From: Balneolales bacterium
Lineage (GTDB): Bacteria > Bacteroidota > Rhodothermia > Balneolales > Natronogracilivirgulaceae
Direction: 5' to 3'
DNA: 10,125 bases
NCBI GenBank assembly: GCA_007133995.1
Contig: SLLP01000267.1
Location: 1-10,125 of the forward strand
Shown here: positions 4,337-10,125 of the stretch, one piece after another
How positions within the stretch are numbered: position 1 is the stretch's first letter
Layout: every line of letters begins with the position of its first letter
Program-made: the position numbers and the translations under genes
Notes under the pieces: model-generated
Database searches by the model: none
The model's input: only the letters and a program-made list of their open reading frames with translations
What the model was told of the DNA's origin: nothing

Positions 4337-7201
4337 ATGAAGCAGCTTATACTTTTTGCCTGTATTTCCGCATTGTCAATTTCCACAGTTCATGGGAACA
4401 CGGTACAGGGTGATCCAGAGCCCGGTGACCGACCTTTTGTCACGATCTGGAATACAGGCATCCTTGAGGGTATGTCTGATGATAATCAGATAACCATTCC
4501 CGCCATGGGAACCGATTATCTGATTGAGTGGGAAGAAGTGGATAATCCGGATAACAGTGGCAGCGAGCAGGGATCAGGAGAACATACGGTGACATTTCCG
4601 GAAGTGGGGATCTATAAAGTCAGCATTAGCGGCAATCTCAAGCACATTAATTTTGGCTTATATAACGTTCACAATCCCGGAGACGCAAAGAAACTTATCG
4701 CCGTAAAACAGTGGGGAGATATCGAGTGGGAGTCGATGAACGGCGCCTTCCGGTTTACCTCCAATGCGGCTATCGTAGCGGAGGACACCCCTGACCTGAG
4801 CGGGGTAACTGACATGAGCTATATGTTCGACCGGAGCGGAAGCATCCACCAGGATATTGCAAACTGGGATACCGGGAATGTGACCGATATGAGTGGTATG
4901 TTCAGGGAAGTTACTTCCTTTAATCAGGACATCGGCGGCTGGGACACCGGTAATGTGACTCAGATGGTTGGGATGTTTACCGGCGCGACCGCGTTTAATC
5001 AGGATATCGGCGGCTGGGATACCCGGGAGGTGACCGATATGAGATTCATGTTTTCCGGGGCCGAATCGTTCAACCAGGATATCGGGGACTGGAATACCTC
5101 TAATGTGACCACCATGGAACGCATGTTCACAGATGCTGCTTCGTTCAACCAGGACATCGGGGGCTGGGACACCGGCAACGTGACCAACATGCGCCATATG
5201 TTCTTGGGTGCCGACTCTTTCAACCAGGATATCGGGGATTGGGAAACCGGCAAGGTGACCAATATGAGCAGGATGTTCAAACGTGCTACCGAATTCAATG
5301 GTGATATCAGTCAGTGGAATACAGAAAATGTCACCGATATGTACCTTATGTTTTCGAGAGCTTCCTCTTTTAATCAGGATATCGGGGGCTGGGACACCGG
5401 CAACGTGACTAATATGGGCAATATGTTCAGTAATGCCAGCTCTTTCAATCAGGACATCGGAGACTGGGACCTGAGCAATGTCGAACACCTGGAGCACATG
5501 TTTTTCTTTGCAACTTCTTTCAATCAGGACATCGGAGACTGGGACATCAGCAAGGCCGAACATCTGCATTCGATGTTCCGGAGAGCCAGCTCCTTCAATC
5601 AGGATATCAGTGGATGGGAAGTGGGACAGGTGATTAACATGAGGGAAATGTTCATGGAAGCCGCCTCTTTCAACCAGGATCTGAGCAGCTGGGATGTGAG
5701 CAACGTTAACAATATGGAAGGCATGTTTAACCAGGCAATATCATTTGACCAGAATCTTGGTGATTGGGACATCGGTAACGTCAACTCCATGCGACATATG
5801 CTGTTGAACACAGGTCTCTCTATGAAAAACTACGATAAAACCCTGATCGGCTGGGCAAGCCAGGAAGTGCAGAAAGAGGTACAACTTGGTGCCGGTGGTC
5901 AGGAATATTATGCCGCCAAAGAGGCCCGACAGACACTTATTGATGAACACGAATGGACGATCACCGGTGATGCATTAACCTACCCCCTCGAACAACCGTC
6001 CCTGGTGCAACCGCTCAACAATTCTCAGGATCTTCAATTGCCCGTATCTTTTCACTGGAAACCGGTTGAGGAGGCAGAAGACTACGAATTGCAGATCGGT
6101 TTGGATGAAGAGTTTGAATCGATTATTGACCGGGGAGATGTAAAGAAAGTTATTGGCAGCCATCCTGAAAATAACAGCACAGGTGCATCACTTTTGAAGG
6201 AAGTTGACTGGACCATCTCCATGATCGCAGAGACCCTTGATCCCGGTACCCGGTATTACTGGCGCGTACGTGCAGAAGGGGATTACGGGTACAGCGACTG
6301 GAGCCTTGTGCGTACGTTCACTACTCAAAAGCCTCCCATTGCGGAGCCGGTTGTATTATTAACACCCGAAGATGAGAGCAGTGAAGTCTCCCTGCCCGTT
6401 ACATTTTCGTGGAAACCGTTCGATGGAGCCGACCACTACGACCTGAAGATATCCGAATATTCGGATTTCCGGGCCTATATCAGCAAAACGGGACAAGTCG
6501 ACACTATACTTACCGAGGTTGACCTCAAGGATGAAACCACCTATTTCTGGAGAGTCAGGGCGACCGTTGAGGATCGGCAATCGCAATGGTCGGAGACATG
6601 GTCTATCGAAACGGAACTGAGGATTCCCGATACGCCTGTTTGGGAACCGGCCGACGAAAAAGAAGATGTTGAGACAACGCCCAGGCTGGTTTGGGGATCG
6701 TCAAAGAGGGCGGTATCATATCAACTTCAGTTGTCTGATGATTCGGATTTTCAACATTTCGTACTTGATGTAGAAGATATCCATGAAACGGAATACCGGG
6801 TGGCAGAAGAGCTGGAAAAGGGAGTTACCTACTATTGGAGGATAAGGGCTGGAAATGAGAGCGGCTACAGTGATTGGTCCAAATCGCTCTCCTTTACGAC
6901 AGTACTCCCGACCGATGCCGGCTTTGCTGATACGCCATCGTTATTTGAGTTGCAGCAAAATTACCCCAACCCGTTTAATCCCGCGACCCTCATTCCGTTT
7001 TCGGTACCGGAACGGAGCCATGTCCGGGTGGATGTCTACAATGCGCTGGGTGAGAACGTGGCAACGCTGGTCAATGAAGTAAAGGAAGCGGGCCGTTACG
7101 AAATAAGATTTGACGCAACCGATCTTTCCAGCGGAATATATCTGTACAGGCTGCAAACACCATCTTTCAGGGAAAGCCGGCAAATGCTACTGGTCAGATG
7201 A
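4337..7201 (+). CDS. Secreted BspA/DUF285-repeat surface protein with FN3-like domains and T9SS sorting tail
   Basis: 954 residues. Residues 1-20 are a signal peptide (MKQ, hydrophobic core LILFACISALSIS, likely cut after VHG). Residues ~33-110 form the N-terminal module seen before DUF285 repeats (PFVTIWNT, DNQITIPAMG, YKVSISG). Fourteen repeats follow, with conserved Met-Phe at residues 163, 188, 213 and every 25th residue to 463, and Met-Leu at 488. A typical unit reads MFxxAxSFNQDIGGWDTGNVTNM. A closing module (ANYD-like KNYDKTLIGWAS, ARQTLIDEHEWTI) ends near 545. Three fibronectin-III-like domains (~551-664, 668-758, 763-855) each carry a YYWRVRA- or YFWRVRA-type strand. Residues 868-954 are the type IX sorting domain (LQQNYPNPFNP, VYNALGENVATL, LSSGIYLYRL). 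It is probably exported by Sec, passed through T9SS and anchored or released at the surface. An adhesion role is inferred from BspA relatives; no ligand can be predicted. Confidence 0.95.
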   Translation: MKQLILFACISALSISTVHGNTVQGDPEPGDRPFVTIWNTGILEGMSDDNQITIPAMGTDYLIEWEEVDNPDNSGSEQGSGEHTVTFPEVGIYKVSISGNLKHINFGLYNVHNPGDAKKLIAVKQWGDIEWESMNGAFRFTSNAAIVAEDTPDLSGVTDMSYMFDRSGSIHQDIANWDTGNVTDMSGMFREVTSFNQDIGGWDTGNVTQMVGMFTGATAFNQDIGGWDTREVTDMRFMFSGAESFNQDIGDWNTSNVTTMERMFTDAASFNQDIGGWDTGNVTNMRHMFLGADSFNQDIGDWETGKVTNMSRMFKRATEFNGDISQWNTENVTDMYLMFSRASSFNQDIGGWDTGNVTNMGNMFSNASSFNQDIGDWDLSNVEHLEHMFFFATSFNQDIGDWDISKAEHLHSMFRRASSFNQDISGWEVGQVINMREMFMEAASFNQDLSSWDVSNVNNMEGMFNQAISFDQNLGDWDIGNVNSMRHMLLNTGLSMKNYDKTLIGWASQEVQKEVQLGAGGQEYYAAKEARQTLIDEHEWTITGDALTYPLEQPSLVQPLNNSQDLQLPVSFHWKPVEEAEDYELQIGLDEEFESIIDRGDVKKVIGSHPENNSTGASLLKEVDWTISMIAETLDPGTRYYWRVRAEGDYGYSDWSLVRTFTTQKPPIAEPVVLLTPEDESSEVSLPVTFSWKPFDGADHYDLKISEYSDFRAYISKTGQVDTILTEVDLKDETTYFWRVRATVEDRQSQWSETWSIETELRIPDTPVWEPADEKEDVETTPRLVWGSSKRAVSYQLQLSDDSDFQHFVLDVEDIHETEYRVAEELEKGVTYYWRIRAGNESGYSDWSKSLSFTTVLPTDAGFADTPSLFELQQNYPNPFNPATLIPFSVPERSHVRVDVYNALGENVATLVNEVKEAGRYEIRFDATDLSSGIYLYRLQTPSFRESRQMLLVR
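4790..5840 (+). repeat. Coding tandem repeat, 14 units of 75 bp (25 residues)
   Basis: The Met-Phe codons of successive units start at 4823, 4898, 4973 and on to 5798, every 75 bases without any indel across 13 intervals. At protein level the units share SFNQDIG-W-T-NVT-M-MF. At DNA level synonymous sites differ widely (for example AATCAGGATATC versus AACCAGGACATC), so most copies are old. The closest pair I noticed lies three units apart, at about 5147-5190 and 5372-5415, differing only at a few third positions. Confidence 0.93.
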
Positions 7202-7268
7202 GCGAAAGGGATCTTCCGTCTGACATTATCCGGAACTTCAACTGATTGCTTGTTCAATGGATTAACGG

Positions 7269-7655
7269 CTATTGCGGCAAACCGACCTCCCGAAGATGAT
7301 CGGGAAGATCCAGTTCGGTGTCCGGTGGCAGCAGCTCGATATTACGCGCAAACCAGCCATCTTCTGTGCGTACCATGTCGAACTGTATGATGTCTCCGGT
7401 CTCGAGTGTTTCGGCAACTGACGCATCATCGATTCTCAGGCTCATTCTCATTGCCATCATCACGTCCGGAACCGTTTCATGCACTACGGATATGGACTCG
7501 CCCCGCATATCCGTGCTCAGATAGCGCCCTTTGACCTCGAACACATCTTTATCCATGCCGGCTTCGTGCTCATCGCTTCCACAAGAAACGGAAGCAAGTG
7601 GCATCAGCAAGCAAATCAAGACCAGAGATATTCGATAATGCAGTTTCAGATTCAT
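7269..7655 (-). CDS. CusF-like copper-binding lipoprotein
   Basis: A leftward gene for a 128-residue precursor. From the ATG at 7655 it begins MNLKLHYRISLVLICLL and reaches a lipobox ASVSC, so the mature protein should be lipid-anchored at its Cys and face the periplasm. An upstream in-frame ATG at 7685 adds 10 residues; I prefer 7655 because it gives a standard-length signal peptide, but neither start has a Shine-Dalgarno sequence. The mature part resembles the CusF fold: ISVVHETVPDVMMAMRMSLRI aligns with the family HE-IP--M-AM-M- copper-binding strand, followed by LETGDIIQFDMV and GWFARNIELL. His and the Met-x-Met pair of CusF are kept, while the tryptophan of E. coli CusF is replaced by Met. 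It may bind Cu(I) or Ag(I) in the periplasm. No cus efflux genes are visible nearby; it converges on the surface-protein gene. Confidence 0.8.
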   Translation of the reverse strand: MNLKLHYRISLVLICLLMPLASVSCGSDEHEAGMDKDVFEVKGRYLSTDMRGESISVVHETVPDVMMAMRMSLRIDDASVAETLETGDIIQFDMVRTEDGWFARNIELLPPDTELDLPDHLREVGLPQ

Positions 7656-7853
7656 GATGGTTCGGGATATCAGTTTAGATTGCATGGGTGATCGATTCCA
7701 AACTCTGCCGGATTTTTCGTATCCTTGATGCTCCGGACTCTGCAGGATTGCAGTGATTCATCCGTGCAACTGTCTTTTAAACGTACGCAATGTTACACTA
7801 TTTTTTTTAAAATAGCCTGAATCAAAATCTGTGATTAAAAAAACGCCAAAACT
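7656..7853. other. Divergent intergenic region between the copper lipoprotein gene and hemL
   Basis: This ~200-base gap must hold the leftward lipoprotein promoter and the rightward hemL promoter. A perfect 7-bp A/T-rich hairpin (CTATTTT 7798-7804, loop TTTT, AAAATAG 7809-7815) lies 38 bases before the hemL start. The 60 bases before hemL are strongly A/T-rich, as expected of a promoter or leader, but no -35/-10 pair is convincing. No Shine-Dalgarno sequence precedes ATG 7854. Confidence 0.4.
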
Positions 7854-9161
7854 ATGAAGTATTCCAACAGCCGGAGACTTTTTGAACGAGCCAAGAGGCA
7901 TATTCCGGGGGGAGTCAATTCCCCGGCACGGGCGTTCAAGGCCGTGGGCGGTACGCCGCTGTTCATGAAACGCGCCCGGGGTGCATTCATATATGACGAG
8001 GACGATAACGAACTGATCGACTACATCGGCTCCTGGGGACCGATGATCCTGGGGCACTGCTATCCGGCCGTGGTTGATGCCGTGCAGAAGGCCGTAGCGG
8101 GATCAACTTCCTTTGGTACGCCTACGGAGCTGGAAATCAATATGGCGGAACGTGTTTGTGGCATGGTTCCCGGACTCGACAAAATCAGGATGACCAACTC
8201 CGGCACCGAAGCGTGCATGAGTGCCATACGGGTAGCACGGGGTTACACCGGCCGCGACAAGATCATCAAATTTGAAGGGTGCTACCATGGCCACGGCGAC
8301 TCTTTTCTGATCAAGGCGGGCAGCGGCGCGCTTACGCTCGGCCACCCAAGCAGTCCGGGCGTGACCGCAGGAACCGCAAAAGACACCCTGACCGCCGACT
8401 TCAACAGCCTGGAAAGCGTCCGGCAGCTGCTTGACCAGAATCAGGGTGAAGTGGCGGCAATCATCCTTGAGCCGGTGGCCGGTAACATGGGCTGTGTGCC
8501 TCCTCTGGATGGTTTTCTTGAAGGCCTCCGCAGACTGTGCGACGAACATGGCGCGCTGTTGATTTTTGACGAAGTGATGTGCGGATTCCGGATCGCGCGC
8601 GGTGGCGCCGTGGAGCGGTACGGTGTGCAACCGGACCTCATGGCCTACGGGAAGGTGATCGGTGCCGGCATGCCGGTCGGCGCATTCGGTGGCAGCACCG
8701 AACTGATGGGCGTAGTGGCCCCGGACGGACCCGTATACCAGGCCGGCACGTTATCCGGCAACCCGGTAGCCATGAGCGCCGGATTGGCCCTGCTGACCGA
8801 ACTTGATAAACATCCTGAAATCTATGGTGACCTGGAGAAACGGTCGGCCGCACTGGAAGCGAATCTGCAAGAAACATTTGACCGGCATGGCATCACCGTC
8901 GCCCGTAACCGCGTTGGTTCCATGCTCGGGTTTTTCTTCTGCGAGGGCCCCGTCCGCAGTTTCTCCGATGTAAATCGGACGGATACCGAATTCTTCGCCC
9001 GGTTCTTCCACGGCATGCTGGAAGAAGGCGTTTATCTGCCGCCTTCGGCCTACGAAGCCTGGTTTGTTTCGCATGCCCACGATGACCAGATCATCCGGAA
9101 AACCGTGGATGCCGCCGACCGGGTGCTATCCAACTTGAAACAAAGTCGGCCAACCCGTTGA
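7854..9161 (+). CDS. hemL: Glutamate-1-semialdehyde 2,1-aminomutase
   Basis: HemL is a PLP-dependent class-III aminotransferase-fold enzyme that moves the amino group of glutamate-1-semialdehyde to give 5-aminolevulinate, the HemB substrate, in the C5 pathway. At 435 residues it is full length. Motifs: SRRLFERAKRHIPGGVNSPARAF at the N-terminus (residues 6-28), the NSGTEACMSAIRVARG cofactor-phosphate region (115-130), GCYHGHGDSFL, the IFDEVMCGFR aspartate motif that holds the PLP ring, and the Schiff-base lysine K267 in AYGKVIGAGMPVGAFGG. It is preceded by an AT-rich intergenic region without a Shine-Dalgarno sequence and overlaps the next gene by two bases (TTGA). It belongs to the same pathway as hemE/hemF/hemB at the left end but is separated from them by 5.4 kb. 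Confidence 0.98.
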   Translation: MKYSNSRRLFERAKRHIPGGVNSPARAFKAVGGTPLFMKRARGAFIYDEDDNELIDYIGSWGPMILGHCYPAVVDAVQKAVAGSTSFGTPTELEINMAERVCGMVPGLDKIRMTNSGTEACMSAIRVARGYTGRDKIIKFEGCYHGHGDSFLIKAGSGALTLGHPSSPGVTAGTAKDTLTADFNSLESVRQLLDQNQGEVAAIILEPVAGNMGCVPPLDGFLEGLRRLCDEHGALLIFDEVMCGFRIARGGAVERYGVQPDLMAYGKVIGAGMPVGAFGGSTELMGVVAPDGPVYQAGTLSGNPVAMSAGLALLTELDKHPEIYGDLEKRSAALEANLQETFDRHGITVARNRVGSMLGFFFCEGPVRSFSDVNRTDTEFFARFFHGMLEEGVYLPPSAYEAWFVSHAHDDQIIRKTVDAADRVLSNLKQSRPTR

Positions 9162-10125
9162 AAAAGGGCTCTCTCGCCACCGTATTCCTGGTTGTTCTGA
9201 TCGACCTGATCGGCTTCGGCCTGGTGCTGCCGCTGCTCCCGTTTTATGCGCGTGAGTTCGCTGCCTCTCCGGTGGTGATCGGCCTGCTTTACAGTATTTA
9301 CTCTGTTGCCCAGCTTGTATTTTCCCCGATCTGGGGCAGTCTGTCGGACCGCATCGGACGCCGTCCCATCATGCTGCTGAGCACGGCAGGCGCGGTGGTC
9401 GCCTACATTATTTTCGGGCTGGCCGGTTCCCTTTTCGTGCTTTTCCTGTCGCGACTGGTGGCCGGTGTCATGGGCGGGAACATCGCCACCGCACAGGCCT
9501 ATATCGCCGATGTGACCACCGATGAAGACCGCGCCAAAGGCATGGGGCTGATCGGAGCGGCATTCGGTATCGGCTTCGTGCTCGGTCCTGCCCTGGCCTC
9601 CGGACTTATTCACCCCGGTTTCCAAAGCTGGGTGGATGCGGCCGGATTTCAACAGCTGGCCGGATGGATGGAAGCGAACCGCTTTGGTCTTCCCGGGTTC
9701 TTTGCCGCCTTCCTCTCCCTGTGCTCCTTTCTGATGGTGTTCTTCTTTCTTCCGGAGACGGTTAATCGTGCTGACTCGTTAAAATCCGCTCAACAGAAAA
9801 ATAACCATCAGCGTGATAGTCATGCTCATCCGGTAGATACCGGTACGGAGAAAAAAACCGGCATGCATGAAATGGATGATCCGGGGGATACACCAACCCT
9901 CAGACCAAGCGTCTTTATGCCCGCATTCTGGAAAAACCTGTCAAAGCAACAAAAGGCCGGAGGTGGTACTCTGACCTTCCTGCTTGGCGCACTTTTCCTG
10001 CTTTCGTTCGGCCAGGCCAGTCTCTACAGCGCATTTCCGCTGTTTGCCGAGTCGATGCTCGACATGACCCCCGAGCAGGTCGGTATGCAGTTTTTCTACA
10101 TAGGCCTGATCGCGGTGATCGTTCA
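9158..10125 (+). CDS. MFS drug/proton-antiporter-type transporter, N-terminal part
   Basis: An open frame of 322 codons runs off the right edge. The start is TTG at 9158, overlapping the hemL stop (TTGA); no ATG is available before the first membrane helix, and the protein begins MKKGSLATVFLVVLIDLIGFG. It shows MFS features of the TetA-like 12-helix family: helix 1 with D and G (LIDLIGFGLVLPLLPFY), loop 2-3 motif A (GSLSDRIGRRPIML), helix 4 region LSRLVAGVMGGNIATAQAYIAD, and helix 5 motif C-like GAAFGIGFVLGPALASG. After the sixth helix (ending FFFLPETVNRAD) comes a long hydrophilic cytoplasmic loop (~residues 206-265) with several His and many charged residues; then helix 7 (TLTFLLGALFLLSF) begins. 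Substrate is unknown; translational coupling to hemL is likely, but a role in porphyrin or haem export is only a guess. Confidence 0.92.
   Translation, partial: MKKGSLATVFLVVLIDLIGFGLVLPLLPFYAREFAASPVVIGLLYSIYSVAQLVFSPIWGSLSDRIGRRPIMLLSTAGAVVAYIIFGLAGSLFVLFLSRLVAGVMGGNIATAQAYIADVTTDEDRAKGMGLIGAAFGIGFVLGPALASGLIHPGFQSWVDAAGFQQLAGWMEANRFGLPGFFAAFLSLCSFLMVFFFLPETVNRADSLKSAQQKNNHQRDSHAHPVDTGTEKKTGMHEMDDPGDTPTLRPSVFMPAFWKNLSKQQKAGGGTLTFLLGALFLLSFGQASLYSAFPLFAESMLDMTPEQVGMQFFYIGLIAVIV

Noticed and set aside
4658..5569. 303-codon open frame on the minus strand across the surface-protein repeats
   Set aside because: The 75-base period is a multiple of three, so a stop-free antisense frame in one unit stays open in all. 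The translation is a mirror of the repeat with no signal peptide or independent family.
4823..5803. Regularly spaced repeats as a CRISPR array
   Set aside because: The repeats are coding, 75 bases long and diverged at synonymous sites; there are no identical short repeats with unique spacers.
7213..7236. TTCCG...CGGAA inverted repeat between the convergent surface-protein and lipoprotein genes
   Set aside because: A 5-bp stem with a long loop and no T-tract on either strand is too weak to call a terminator.
7798..7815. AT-only hairpin before hemL as a terminator or riboswitch
   Set aside because: Its seven A/T-rich pairs would be unstable, and no conserved riboswitch elements are seen; mentioned only as content of the spacer.
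8103..8630. 175-codon minus-strand open frame inside hemL, and similar antisense frames in hemF, hemB and the MFS gene
   Set aside because: They lie entirely within strongly supported genes of higher GC content, where long antisense frames are common, and show no recognisable motif.

Overview
The window looks like a chromosomal segment of an aerobic bacterium of the Bacteroidota/Rhodothermota/Balneolota assemblage; Balneolota-like is my best guess, by inference. The strongest clue is the large surface protein with a C-terminal type IX secretion (T9SS type A) sorting domain opening with the NYPNPFNP motif. Most genes also lack a Shine-Dalgarno sequence, as is usual in these phyla, and haem synthesis uses the oxygen-dependent oxidase HemF.

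Layout, left to right. 1-326 is the 3' end of hemE. 429-1340 is hemF and 1407-2417 is hemB, all rightward and probably one operon. 2584-2910 is a small glycine-rich RRM RNA-binding protein with a strong intrinsic terminator at 2928-2968. Directly in the T-tract of that terminator begins a decayed group IIC intron (about 2969-4058). Its ribozyme 5' end and domains V/VI are recognisable, but much of the RNA core is deleted and the reverse transcriptase has lost its N-terminus, an internal segment and its last 38 codons (in-frame stop). 4059-4336 is non-coding and holds a 10-bp dyad. 4337-7201 encodes a 954-residue secreted protein: signal peptide, 14 BspA/DUF285 repeats of exactly 25 residues, three fibronectin-III-like domains and a T9SS tail. 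A leftward CusF-like copper-binding lipoprotein gene (7269-7655) converges on it. hemL (7854-9161) follows, overlapping a TTG-started MFS transporter gene that runs off the right edge.

Four haem enzymes are present: HemL makes 5-aminolevulinate, HemB makes porphobilinogen, HemE makes coproporphyrinogen III and HemF makes protoporphyrinogen IX. The hemE-hemF-hemB block and hemL are separated by about 5.4 kb of unrelated material (RRM gene, intron remnant, surface protein, copper lipoprotein). I see no wholly new system. The most unusual objects are the intron remnant, whose decay can be read step by step, and the perfectly phased repeat protein.
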